This document shows positions 11,985-23,860 of a DNA stretch of 64,000 nucleotides, one piece after another; positions within the stretch are counted from its first letter, which is position 1, and every line of letters starts with the position of its first letter. Origin of the DNA: Quercus robur (taxonomy: Eukaryota; Streptophyta; Magnoliopsida; Fagales; Fagaceae); contig NC_065538.1 of NCBI RefSeq assembly GCF_932294415.1, positions 19,862,167 through 19,926,166 of the forward strand, given 5' to 3'. The notes under the pieces are model-generated. The model was not told the DNA's origin, ran no database searches, and saw only the letters and a program-made list of their open reading frames with translations. The position numbers were made by a program, and so were the translations under genes.

Positions 11985-12600
11985 TGTCAGACTTACATAA
12001 CTGTTAACGATTGGAGTGTCTCGATTGGCAATCCCAAGCACTATAGTTAATGGTTGGTGCTGCACCATATTCCAAGTAGTAATTGTCACTTGTAAGGATG
12101 AAGAATCCTAATCTAATGTTTCCATGAGCTGAAACCAATTCACCCCAATCTTTCAGCTCCTGTCCTTGCACTGATGTGTTTGGCTTGGAAGAAGATAGCC
12201 CCAACAAGAGTAGCAAACATTAGAACTGAGGGCTAAAATGGTCATATATCACTGTTTGACAAAATATTTAGCAATCTACTACCTTTTTGAACTCAAGTTG
12301 CCATGTAACTCGAGTTCCACAAAATCAAGTTCTTTGAAAAAATAGTCTTCAAATTTGTCGTGCTATTTTTTTTGGAACTCGAGTTACATAAAAAATTTTC
12401 CATGGAACTCGAGTTTGTGAAACTCAAGTTACATGGCAAACTCAAGTTTTAAAAAAGTAGTAAATCCCTAATTATTTAGCAAACAATGGTAAATCCATAC
12501 ATATTTGATCAAATAGTGGTACTTGGCCATTTTGGCCTAGAACTGAGCATAAGTTTTGGTGCTCTGCACTTCTACTTATTTACAAAACCAAAGTCCCAAA
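11985..12600 (-). pseudogene. Fragment of a G-type lectin (S-locus) receptor kinase gene, interrupted by a MITE
   Basis: The minus strand from 12220 reads KPNTSVQGQELKDWGELV, then RLGFFILTSDNYYLEYG, the start of a B-lectin domain after a hydrophobic leader (LLLLLGLSSS). After about 65 residues the match continues in another frame as ANRDTPIV, the classic WVANRDTPI motif, so a frameshift lies near 12050. No kinase or other exons follow. A 307-bp MITE at 12231-12537 splits the leader from sequence at 12538-12600. A host gene relic of the SD-1/CES101-like group; the exact relative cannot be fixed. Confidence 0.75.
12231..12537. mobile_element. Mutator-like MITE with 10-bp target duplication
   Basis: A 307-bp foldback element. 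TAGAACTGAG stands on both sides (12221-12230 and 12538-12547). The termini GGCTAAAATGGTCATATATC and, inverted, GGCCAAAATGGCCAAGTACC match well. Inner arms repeat ACTCGAGTTCC, ACTCAAGTT and ATGGCAAACTCAAG in inverted order, so almost the whole element can fold. The 9-10 bp duplication points to the Mutator superfamily. Confidence 0.9.
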
Positions 12601-12609
12601 TAGCAATCC

Positions 12610-12757
<148 letters not shown>

Positions 12758-13084
12758 ATTTAGTTTTTTGGGTTACATGACATTTTGATAACTACAACTT
12801 ATCAGCTTTGACTAATTTCATCCATATAATACGAGGCACGAGGTCCATAATATTGCAATGACATATTGCATCCATTAGGAGAAATGTAACAGATAAGATA
12901 ATTTGATGAACAAATTACAATGGCATGAAACATATAATATATGGAAAACATTTCTTTTCCTCTATATATCATTATTAAGGTTTTATTCTGTTCAAAATTT
13001 TGTAATTCAGATCACCTTCACATAAAAATTTTAAATTCCAAAACTGAATGTTAAATGCTTCATTTTGATCTACAGTCAATATTC

Positions 13085-13823
13085 ATTTTGCTCCTGCACA
13101 CGAGCAATGGACCATATCGCTGAATACGGCCCTAATTATCAACGAAATTTGGAGGGCTAGGAATCATATTCTGTTTCAAGATGGCAAAGCTGACCTGTTA
13201 AAAGCCAAGCAAAGCGTTCACGCTAAATTCATTGAATTCTCTAATGTTTTTTCTTCAGTTATCCACCCCTCACCGGAACAAAGCATAGCAGCTTACTCTC
13301 CCCCTCCTGAGAACTGGATCAAGATCAATGTGGATGCCCCCTTAAACGATACCAGGTCTGCACTAGCTGTTGTAGCAAGGGACAATCATGGTGAGTTCAT
13401 TCACATTTGGGGAACGAGGCATCACCTCTGTACCTCAGCCCAAGCTGAAGCTGAGGCACTCCTGTGGGCAGTGAACCTAGCTATCCAAGAGCGTTGGAAT
13501 TGTGTCTTGTTTGAAGGAGATGCAAATTGCTGCTTTGATGCACTGTCTTGCTCAGATCATATCCCGGACTGGTCTATGAACACTATCATTAATAATATCA
13601 GTAGTTTAGCTGCTAATTTCCCGTTTTTTAAATTTAGTTGGGTCCGGAGCACTTGTAATTCTGCAGTCCATGTGACTGCTAGACTTGCCTTGAACTCTTT
13701 TCATGTCTTTTGTTATAATAACCGAATCTCCCCACCCCCTCTTGAGGCTGTCTGTAAGGGAGATTTCCCTGGTTGTTCTACTTTTGTTTAATGAAATCGC
13801 ATTTTATCAACAAACAAAAAAAA
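13085..13823 (+). mobile_element. 5'-truncated LINE, C-terminal RNase H-like part of ORF2
   Basis: Open from the left junction to a stop at 13791. The reading begins EQWTISLNTALIINEIWRAR, typical of the linker after the reverse transcriptase and zinc-binding part of plant LINE ORF2. It then enters an RVT_3 RNase H-like domain: ENWIKINVDAP, AVVARDNHGEF, AEAEALLWAVNLA and FEGDANCCFDAL supply the usual acidic positions. Two dozen bases after the stop it ends in CAACAAACAAAAAAAA, the LINE tail. It inserted almost at the stop codon of the duplicated AAE13 last exon (13831-13872), splitting a segment that is continuous in the other copy near 14570-14610. No target-site duplication is convincing. 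Confidence 0.88.
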
Positions 13824-13830
13824 GCATTAA

Positions 13831-13872
13831 CTGTTTAGCTGCCAGCACTTTCTTCAGCTCTTTTTTGTTCAC
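13831..13872 (-). pseudogene. Duplicate of the AAE13 last exon, stop codon lost to LINE insertion
   Basis: After an intact acceptor (TATCCTAG) the minus strand encodes [14 protein letters not shown], identical in protein to the genuine last exon at 14603-14647. The stop codon is replaced by LINE-junction sequence. Reading would continue for seven residues (LMLFFVC) and stop inside the LINE tail. Flanking intron and 3' sequence are also duplicated: 14312-14410 matches 14680-14780 in the last intron, and 13045-13084 matches 14565-14600 in the 3' flank. It could only be used by skipping the proximal last exon. Confidence 0.85.
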
Positions 13873-13898
13873 CTAGGATAAGATATTATCACATTAAA

Positions 13899-14306
13899 AG
13901 TCCGTTTGAGCACAGCTTATTTAGTTGAAATTGAAAAATTTTTGTTGAAAATACTGCAGATAAAGTTAAAAAATAATTAAAATAATACAATGAGACCCGT
14001 GAATATTATAAAAAAGCACAATTTGACCAATAAATAGTAGCAAAAATAAACTAAATAGTAAAAAAAAAGCTAACCTTTTAAGCCAATGCCAAACGCAACT
14101 TAAGAGTATGTTTGGAAATAGGTTATTTAATTAAAACTGAAAACTTTTTCCTGAAAGTACTATAGATAAAGCTAAAGGTAGCTAAAATAGTACAGTGAGA
14201 TCCATGAATAGTACTAAAAAGTGTAATAAGACCCATAAATTGTAGCAAAAATAAGCTAGATAGTAAAAAAGGCTGACTTTTTAAGCCAATGTCAAACGCA
14301 ACCTAA
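13899..14306. repeat. Two tandem MITEs of one family
   Basis: Two copies of about 205 bp meet near 14103. Each begins with GTTTG-rich words (GTCCGTTTGAGCACAGCTTA; GTATGTTTGGAAATAGG) and ends in inverted form (AAGCCAATGCCAAACGCAAC; AAGCCAATGTCAAACGCAAC). Shared internal words include ACTAAATAGTAAAAAA or close variants. Located in the duplicated last intron of AAE13. Confidence 0.75.
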
Positions 14307-14427
14307 GTATAAAAAAATAACTCTTACATACCCATCTGAAGTTTTCATGATAAGAAATGGAAACAAAACAATATTTTTCTTGCAAAAGTATAAAATGAAA
14401 GCAATTTACTTTATACTATATTGAGAA

Positions 14428-14565
14428 TCTATTTGGATACCGCTTATTTTGCTGAAAACTAAAAATTTATTGCTGAAAATACTGTAACAAAATATTGTTG
14501 CTGCGTTTTATTAATAACTTAGTGCCGTGGGACCAGCCAAAAAAAAGACAAAACGCACGCTGAGT
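14428..14565. repeat. hAT-type MITE remnant
   Basis: Contains ATTTGGATACCGCTTATTTT, GCTGAAAATACTGTAAC and GTGCCGTGGGACC, a word order I associate with very abundant short repeats in oak-like genomes; it ends AAACGCACGCTG. Lies at the junction between the two copies of the AAE13 3' end. Confidence 0.6.
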
Positions 14566-14602
14566 GTTACATGCTTCATTTTGATCTAAAGTCAATACAC
14601 AC

Positions 14603-15365
14603 TTATTGTTTAGCAGCCAGCACTTTCTTCAGCTCTTTTTTATTCACCTGGAATCAGATATGATCACATTAAGGAAGTTTAACAAAAAAACTCGTACATA
14701 CTCATCAGAAATTTTCATGGTAAGAAATGGAAACGAAACAATATTTTTCTTGCAAAAATATAAAGTGAAAGCAATTCACCTTTCCCATAGCATTACGGGG
14801 CAGTGAGTCCCATAGATACAATTTGGTTGGCAGCTGGAGAGAAATAACAAAATTTTTTAGTTAACAGACAGGAATTTATTTAAATTTACTAAAATTAAAG
14901 ACACTGCATATATAGACAGATTTATAAATCAAGCACATCAGGCTAAATCTACTACTGGAGAAGACATTCAATATGCTCGTATACATGGCATGCCCAATCA
15001 TTAACACAGACGTTTCCTGCCTAAGCCTCAACCACTTCCCAATTTTGAAGTCTCCGTGAAACACAGCCCCAAGTCTAGCAATGAGTATCAAACTCACCGA
15101 AAATCTATCCTCTGGAAATCTATTTTCATCAATTATGTTAGTGTAAAGACATGCTCCAATACCTTGTAAGGTGCAAGTTTTTCTTTAGCCCAAGAGCGGA
15201 GTTCTTTCAAGCTTATTGCAGGCTTCAAATCTTCCTCCTGTTTTACCTTTGCATCCACTTTATGCACAATAATTGCACAAACAGCTTCTCCATAATCTTT
15301 GTCTGGTAAGCCCAGCACACAACATTCTGCAACAACAGGATGCTGCACAAAAGATATTCTGATTG

Positions 15366-15409
<44 letters not shown>

Positions 15410-18400
15410 AAAAAAATCCCCTTTTTTGAATGTTTGTACCCGAGGGTGAAGAATTTTAGAAGAACAAGAATAAATGTCCTGCAATAAAGGGACCATGACT
15501 ATGCACAGATAGAGAGTGGATAAGAAGTCTTACCTCCAAAATAGTTGACTCAATTTCTAATGCAGATAATTTGTATCCACCAACCTTCATAATATCAGCA
15601 CTTGTACCTGATACACACACCACACAGTGTAGTAGCGTATAAATATGTGATCATTGATTTATGGAATATTATAACAATGTTAAACTTGATACCACTTGCA
15701 ATTAGTATTCAGATAATCATGAAATTTGGGCCCATTTATCAGTGTAAGAGGCAATTAATATATGAAGCTGGAACTGAATCCCATAAAATTCAAAAAATAT
15801 AAATTAATAAGTTCTTCATCTGGGACTAGCAGGGCCGTCTTCTTCAACATAGGATGACAGTAGTTTTAGTCTTTTGTTTAACTTTCACTATAAAACTTCT
15901 AACTACTCTGAGTGAGTCCAACCAGGGCAAAAATGGCATGAGCATATTTTTGACAAGTTAAAAGAGCCAGATATATGTCTTCACTAACCAGCAGTACCAG
16001 GTTTATGTGTGTATATATATATATTGATAAGTAGGTTTATTTATATATATTACACATGGCATGTTGCATGGAACCAAAAGAACACATCGAGCATAAATGG
16101 ATCTCAAGTAAAAAGTTTGTCTTAGGCATAATCTGAGATAAAAAGAATTTGGCAAAATATAAAGAACAATACAATGCACATAGATTCTAAATGTCCTTAC
16201 GTCCCAAAATGACGTAATATCCATCTTCATCCACTCTACCAGCATCTCCAGTCTTGAAGAAGCCACCATCAATAAATGATTCCTTAGTTACCTATAACCC
16301 AAAAAATAAATAAAAAAATGCAAAAGTGAATTTGTATGAGTATTCCTCATTCCATATTTCATTATTCCATTATTCTACGTATTCCTGTTTTCTAAAGCAT
16401 ATTTCATCTTTCAATCCATATAAGTACAATTCAAAGACATTCTTAGACAAAAACTCTGAAGTTGCATGATATCTAGGCCATATGTTACAGAATTTAAATT
16501 AGTTTTGAATCTCAATATGATTGTATACCCAAATTTAAAACATTAATGAGACCTATGAGATTGTAGCCCATGGAGTATATGTTGTCAAAATTCTTAGATC
16601 ATGGCTTCCACAGGAAAAAAAAAAAAGGCCGAGTGGAGGGGTGGGGGTGTGTGCAGAGATATAAAGGTCAAATAACATGCATTTCTCTACTTTGGTTGTT
16701 ATAAATGATCTGAGAAAAGAAAAAAAGATGGCACTAACATAGAACATAGACAAAAATTTGGAATGGATACACATCTTAGTAAAATTTAAAAACCTAATGA
16801 TAATGGTCGTTTTCGCTGCCAATCAGCTTTAGCTTAGATTGCACCCACACCCCTAGTAGAAAGGGATGAAGGGTGAGGTCGCAGGTTCAATTGCTTGAGT
16901 GCATGTGTAACTAACCAACAAAAGAAAAATGAAGTTGTCTCCATAATCCTGAGTGGGCTTTGAAAAATGCATCAGCTACTAAACAATTAGGAAGGAATAA
17001 TAAGTGATGCACGGAAATAAGTATATGATATCAGAAAGTACCTCAGGAAGTTTCCAGTATTCCTTAAATAATGAAGGGCTTTTAACGCAAAGTTCACCCA
17101 CCCCATCTGTATTGTCTCCATTCTCATCCTCCGTTAGAATCTTGACCTATCGCAAACACATCATTTCATTATTCACACATAATTGTCAATTTCTTTCATA
17201 TTAACTTCTATTCTGGTGAGAAATTCATTTCATTTATATAATTCTAATAAATCGAAAAATAAAACTCCACTATGCTATTCATAAATGTTTAGATGAAATC
17301 TTTACAATAATTGTTTCTGTTCAGTGGTTATAATACATCATCCACTTCATCGTGGAGGTCAACAAACCGCTAGAGCCAAGAAAAAAATAAAAAAATAAAA
17401 AAATAAAAAAAAAATCTTGACTTAACTAACCTGCACACCAGGAAATGGCTTCCCAACAGTCCCGGGCTTCCGCATAGCTTTTAAAGGATTTGATATTGAC
17501 ATGACAAACTAAAAACAACAAACCATTAAACATCTGCTGATTAGACACAGTATATACTCTCCTCCATAAAGTTAATAGATAGCCTGAAAAAAAGAGAGAC
17601 TTAAACTAGAATTCATTTACTTCAGTCATGCCATATCGTTCCAAAAGGCGATGCCCAGTGATGGTTTCCCATTGTTGCATGACAGGTAGAGGGAGTGCCG
17701 AGGAACCACACATCTGGGAAAGGAAATAAAAAATAAAAAATAAAAAACAAAAAGAGGAAATAAAAGTAGCTTTATCTGCTGTCAATGGATAAAAACCAAA
17801 AGAATATAGACGACAATCCACAATATAAGCAAAAGCTGCAAAATCTAAAATATTTTACAGCATAGAAAAAGCCCCTTTCTACTTACCATAAGTCGCAACT
17901 CTCTTGCTGCTGAGGCAGAAGCAACTTGTAACTCTGGATCCATTGCTTCATAACCTTGTATCAGTCGAGTATACATAGTTGGAACCTACATATTACAAAT
18001 TAATTCATTGCATCAACTCTCAACTTTGACCATTCTACTAAAAGACTATAAACACTCTATATTAGGAATAAGTACCTTATAATAAAAAAAGTGTGCATTA
18101 GAACCTAACTAAGATTCACTATTTCTATCTTTAAGTATTACCCTATGACACGCCCACTCTTGACTCTGTATGAACCGAAAGAAATTGAAATCCACATAAT
18201 CCACGGCATAGTCCACTAAGTTAATGTGGTGGTACAAGAACATAAATTTGCAATTTCAAGAGGTAAATAAAAGAGTCCAACCAGGTAATATTCTAAGTGA
18301 CTGAAGGATATAAAACAAAATAACCATCAAGCAGCAGGTAACTAATATACAGAATACAATGCACCATATTCTAACAAGATTAGAGTACACAAAAATAGTA

Positions 18401-21090
18401 CAGGTACCATAAAAAGTGTCCATTCACATAAACAAGCTTAAGACAAAGACCAAACTTACTCCTGTAAATACAGTTATAGCATCTTCAGCCCTAGTCCCAT
18501 CAACTGGATATGACTCACGCCATCTCTGCCAGATTCCCCTTACACTAAATTTTGGCATAAACTCAACCTTCAATAACACAATAAAAGATATTAAAACCAA
18601 AAGTGGTGAAAGAAAAGTGAACTTTAAGAGTTAAGCGGAACAAAAAGTAGAAAACATGAGCTTGAGGAAAGGAAAAAGGGATTAATCATTGGTCTAATAG
18701 AAACATAAAGTAGATAGTAGAATATATTACCGTTGAACCCGCATAGAGAGGAGCTAGCAAAGCATTAAAAAGGCCATGAACATGTGTCTTATAAGTTAAG
18801 GATCACTGTAACACTGAATTTCCAAATCAAGTTGTATACAGCAGCTCACAAAAGTAGTCAACAAAGATGTACACTCAAGATGTAATCATATGAAGAACTA
18901 TAAAAGTTTTGCAATCTAAATATGTAAAATATGATGGATATGATGTAATGGTAAGGAATGCAAAAATTGATCAGCCGATGTATACTCCCAAGCTTCTGTC
19001 AATGTTTGTACCTGAAATTGACCCAATAGTGCAGCAAATATCAATTTAAAAATCATTAAAAATAAAATTTAGATACTATATAAATAAGAAAATATTGCAT
19101 AGTTTCAAGTAATTGCTCGATCAAGGTGATTTTAGCATTGGTTGTCACCATGGAGTCAGACAGCAGGTAAAAAGAAATCAATGTTCAGAGTAAATGCTCT
19201 GAAGAACAGTTATCTACAAGAAGATTTTTTCTTGAATAGTCATCAGCATGAATGATTTCTACATGCTGCATACCTGTGCAGTGATGCTTCTGTGAGTGTG
19301 AACAACTCCTTTAGGTTTACCTGTTGTACCACTTGTATATATAATTAATGCCGGATCCTCACCTGCAGATTGAGAAGGAAAAAAAATGTCTTCTGTGAGT
19401 GTGAACAGCTACAATTTTCTATAATTTCTCAAAGTTTTATGACCATCTTACTTGAGTTCTCAATACTACCACGCAAAATTCCAAGTTCATCTATTTCTCC
19501 AGGATGTGAATGATCATGAGCATTTTTCAGTGAAGAAGTGCTGGGAACAGGTGGAATAATAGAAAACTGAGCAGCACATTTTGAAGCAACTTCTTGCAGT
19601 AACTCACGATGATCGTTGGTACTTAGTACCATGGAGATATCCTATAAAAAATAGTGGAAAGAGTTGAAAAAAACCAAGTCCCAAAAAAAAAAAAAAAAAT
19701 ACAGAAAATTACAAATATATATACATTACAAAATGAAGATGATGGATGCTGGCATGAATTACAACCTCCTTTCAGCACATATATTGCTATAAAGTTTAAG
19801 CAATCATAGTACCTCTAATTCACCTATAAAATAAGATGCCATCAGCTAGCATGACTATCTTCAAAAAGAGTAATGACTATCTTCAAAAAGAGTAAAAATC
19901 ATAATAGTGAACTCCATAAAATAAATTCTGAAGTCAAATGGCATCATATTATTGTTTCGGGGTTGGCAGTTGATACTAAAAAATGTTCTAGTACACGGAT
20001 TTTGAGTTCACTAATTTCCATTTGCAAATTCGAACAAAAGAATCAGGGAAGGACCCTTAGAAGCACTTCTAACAATAAAAAAAACATGAAACAAATACGA
20101 ATATTTGCAATTTAAAGGCAAAAGAGAATAAGCACTCAAGGACACACCGAATCATTCATCACATGTAAGAGCTCGGCCTCTGGGTAGCTGAGTGCTAGCG
20201 GAACTGCAACGCCTCCACTAAACCAAGTCCCTAATATTCCAGCAACAAACTCAGCTGAAGGTTTGGCCACAATTCCTATTCGAGCTCCACCAAGATGTCT
20301 TTGTTTACCCATGCCATCAATAGAAAGAGAAGGATTTTCATCTTTCCTTGCTTCACAAGGCTGAGTAAACACCCAATAATTATAAATGAGTACAAAATAT
20401 TGCATGAATAAGGTAAAAAGTCTAACATTAGTTTCTTTACAGGTATATTAAAAAGAATATAGCTGAAAAATCGATGAACCAAACTGGGAATTCTTACAGT
20501 AAATTTACTAATTAAGTATATTAAAAAGAATATACCTGAAAAATCGATGAACCAAACTGGAAATTCTTACAGTAAATTTACTAATTAAGTGGTTGGTGCA
20601 ACATAATAGCCACATTCTTATTGAACTTGCATACTTCTTCCCAACTTAATATAAAAGTCTCATGCACAAGAGTGGGGTATGCTATCTTTAAAGTTATAGG
20701 AGTAAGTGAACTACTCACAGTTTTTATGTCACTGTAGTTTAAAAAATTAGATATCTTCACTGCAGATGAAATGATTTGTCTGTAACTATAACTTTGCTGA
20801 TCAGCTCTAATAGCAACACTATCGGGGGCAGCAGACCCCTGCCGACCAACTGCTTTGACCACCTCCATAAATGTCCCAGAATGTGACGCTGTAGAATGGA
20901 AGAAAAATCATTGCAACATATTTCGTGAGATATAAGCATTCATGCATAACAAAGATGGTTCATCAAACCCATTAGCCCTTGCAACTGAATACCCCAGCAC
21001 AAAACAAGGGCTTGTAATTTGTTTATGGGTGCCACATCAACATGTTTCAGTCATTAATCCCCTTTGATGATTCAACTTCATAGTGCTCAT

Positions 21091-21123
<33 letters not shown>

Positions 21124-22259
21124 AATTCACTCATATATTAATGTGATTTTGACTTCGCTAAAAAATACTAAATGGAAACCTCAAAATACATATCTGGAAC
21201 CTAGAGAGATCGAATTCCTCCGTTGTGTTTAATGATGGCAATCAAGGTCCAGAATGGTGTAACTATTAATCAGGCTGGATGCCTACACACCCCCCACTGA
21301 GCAGGCATCGGGTAAATTGCAAAATGTCTCAGCTAGGAGTCAAACCAGAGATTTCTGGGTTTATAGTTAGTCTAGGCACTCCCCCTTACTGCTGAGGCAC
21401 CCTGGGTGGAGGCAGAGTCATCGCCATAATTGATAGTATACTATGAAACAACACATTTCTGATTTCCTTATCGCTGTCTACTCTGATGGCTGTTCTTAAT
21501 TGAATTGCACCTTTAAATGCAATGTAAAAGAGAATGATGCTGCCATTCAATTATCCTGTCCATTCTCCCATTCCCTCACCAATAACTTCATTTTAATCTA
21601 ATAAAATTGTACATAACCAAAAATATTCTCTATCATTATCAAGTATTCAACCAAATTGAATTCTAAACAACAAAACCAACATAAAAAAAACCAGGAAAAA
21701 AGAAAAAGAAAAAGAAAAAGAGATAATATTTTGCCATATGTTTTTATTTTATAAGAAAAATAATTCACAGCCACTCGCATTCTCAACATTCAATTTCAAA
21801 CACGACAAACTACTTCCTAATTTAACTTTCTTTGACCACCAACATACACATACATATTCAAGTCTTTAACAACATCATATACTTACACAAATACATGCAA
21901 ACACATACATTAAACACCAACAGTAAAACAATCAAGCATGGTTATCCAATCAGACCAGACCAGTCAGTCATTTCTTCAAGCACAAAGCATAACACCCAAA
22001 AAAACTTGCATTCCTTGCATTCATTTCAATGATTTTTCACTAACCAAGTTTTCATTTTGATAATTACCCAAATAAAAGAACACTCACAGGAGTAAGACCG
22101 AGGTGCAGAGACACGACAACAACAAGCTTGGCTCCTGATACGCCTTACAGAGAGAGCAAGACAACGACACAAATTAGTTCCCAAACGCAAAGAAGAAGAA
22201 GTAAAAGTGGGCCTAAATAACTGGTAGTTGAAAGATTTATTTATTAATGAAGAATTCAT
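14603..22259 (-). CDS. AAE13: AAE13 malonyl-CoA synthetase (acyl-activating enzyme 13), 17 exons
   Basis: ATP-dependent ligase joining malonate to CoA. Exons on the minus strand: 22259-22088, 20888-20719, 20360-20148, 19641-19452, 19362-19274, 19011-18942, 18783-18731, 18567-18460, 17985-17887, 17713-17621, 17508-17431, 17146-17042, 16291-16201, 15607-15534, 15342-15163, 14833-14780, 14647-14603. All phases join cleanly to 627 residues. Key motifs: ATP-binding [11 protein letters not shown] (257-267), RYGMTE (414-419), hinge region [12 protein letters not shown] (512-523), catalytic lysine in NAMGK (613). Residues 1-57 are Arg/Ser-rich with almost no acids, like a mitochondrial presequence. 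Met65 begins the conserved [10 protein letters not shown] and would give a cytosolic form, matching the dual location known for Arabidopsis AAE13. Exons 6 and 7 join only through an AT-AC intron. MCGSS replaces the MSGSS I recall from Arabidopsis. No frame breaks. Confidence 0.95.
16838..16927 (+). repeat. tRNA-derived SINE-like fragment in an AAE13 intron
   Basis: A B-box-like GCAGGTTCAATTGC sits downstream of a possible A-box region (TAGCTTAGATTGCACCC), ending in ACAAAAGAAAAA. Target-site duplications not found. Confidence 0.45.
18784..18941 (-). other. U12-type AT-AC intron of AAE13
   Basis: No GT donor fits between exon 6 (ending LHSLPLH) and exon 7 ([13 protein letters not shown]). The minus strand instead shows the donor ATATCCAT at 18941, a branch-site match TCCTTAAC (revcomp of 18795-18802), and the acceptor AAGACAC ending at 18784, about 12 nt past the branch adenosine. 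Cutting there restores SLPLHHVHGLFN exactly as in AAE13 relatives. This matches the minor-spliceosome AT-AC consensus (ATATCCTT, TCCTTAAC, AC). Confidence 0.9.
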
Positions 22260-23675
22260 TGCTGAAGAAAGTAGTTGACTGTTAATAATGGGTGCTGAAA
22301 AATATAGGTTTGCGTGTGTGAATTGGTTGGGTTTCAATATTATGTGTGGTGTGTCATGTGACTGTTTCAAGTCGGTAGTTGGTGTTTTTTTTGGCACAAT
22401 CAATTAATGACAGACAGTATCAAAGTTGGGTTTGTGTGCTTAGTTCTTGATTGAAAGAAAGGATTAAGGGAAGCTTGACAGTAAAACAGAAAAGCAGAGG
22501 TGGTGGTGGGGTTTTAATGTTTTGTGTGATTTTGTCGGCTCTGTAAACAACAAAAATGGTTCTACTTCACTAGGGAATTTTTTTTGATAAAGCACTCATG
22601 GAAAGGGATTTAAGGTTTTTTATTTTAAAAAGTTTTTTTTTTTTATAACATTATTTTGAAAAGTTTTTTTTTTTTTTTACTTGTAATGTAAATTTAGATC
22701 GCAAATATAATGTAAACTTATAAAGACTCTTAATTTTTATATTTTTTTAAATAAAAATAAGAAATTTATCTTATTAGATTGCCTGATGATAGTAAATTAT
22801 TCTCTCAATATTGAGAAAATTACATTATAAAGTTAATGAAGACTGTTCTTTACTCTTTAGTAAAAGGGAATGGTTGCGGATGTTTTTCCTTTTTGACTTT
22901 TCATTAAATTTTAAAAGAAGTTTCAACAAATTTTACTAACTTATGCCAAGATTTAATGGCTATTGTCTTAAAGAAGAGAGTATTAGTTTTAATCCTCCTC
23001 CTTTGTTACAAAAGGGGGGGAAAACTTTTTTGAATGAATTTCAGGCTTGATGGCAATGAGATTGAGAATTTGGGATCAATTCCAATAAATCCATAAAATC
23101 ATTATTTGATTTACTTTGCTCTAAAATACGATTTAATTGTTTATATTTATTTGCATTTTACAAAATATTTTGACAATCATAAGTCATAATATATCTATTT
23201 GTGGAGGCATGTGATGAATTTTATTCGTAAAGAACTAGTTTTGAATCTTCTTTGAAATGAGTATAATGATGCATACCTTTATTATGAGCTTTTGAATCTT
23301 CTTTCTTATGGATCTTATGCGTTGTTTTGTTTTGAGCCTACAAAAACATCCTTCTTCTTTTTTATTTTAAATCTGCTTTATAAAAATCCACTTTTAATAA
23401 GCTCCCCCCATTGTTATTTATGAAACATCAAAAAAATTAGGAGAGAAAAAGGGAAAAAGAAAAGAAAAGAAAGGTTTCTTATTTTAGTTGTAAGAAAAAA
23501 ATGGAGTTGATATGGGCCTTAAAACTTAAGGTTCTTTTATGAGGGGACTAAATTAATTTGGCCATTGAAAAAGAAAGGTACCTCCTCTTTGCATATATTC
23601 AGGATTTTTTTTGTAGTTTTTGACCTTTTTCCTTTTTAATTTGCTAACCAATGATTCTTTGAAGGTGGAATAGGA
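22260..23675. other. AAE13 upstream region and intergenic DNA
   Basis: Immediately upstream of the AAE13 start. In-frame ATGs exist upstream (to about 22403) but the ATG at 22259 begins the Arg-rich presequence. A likely promoter and 5' UTR lie within 22260-22560; no TATA position is certain. Beyond 22580 only AT-rich sequence with T runs is seen. Confidence 0.5.
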
Positions 23676-23690
23676 ATAGCCTATGATACT

Positions 23691-23845
23691 AAAACGTTAA
23701 CTCAATCGATAAAGTCTCAGATAGTTGAATAAGAGATCTAGGGTTCAATCTCTACTTACACCAAAAACTTATTGATGTCTTGGTCTGATGGTAAAGAGTT
23801 ATCATTAAAAGCAGATGTCATATATTGAAACTCTCTTAAAAAAAA
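23691..23845 (+). mobile_element. tRNA-derived SINE with perfect 15-bp target duplication
   Basis: ATAGCCTATGATACT occurs at 23676-23690 and 23846-23860. The body has an A-box-like TAACTCAATCGATAAAGTC, a B-box-like AGGGTTCAATCTC, a second half GTCTTGGTCTGATGGTAAAG, and an A-rich tail. Same family as the nested copies near 26.4 kb. Confidence 0.92.
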
Positions 23846-23860
23846 ATAGCCTATGATACT

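Noticed and set aside
15370-15405. Long T tract in an AAE13 intron
   Set aside because: Homopolymer near an acceptor; may extend the polypyrimidine tract but gives no separate feature.
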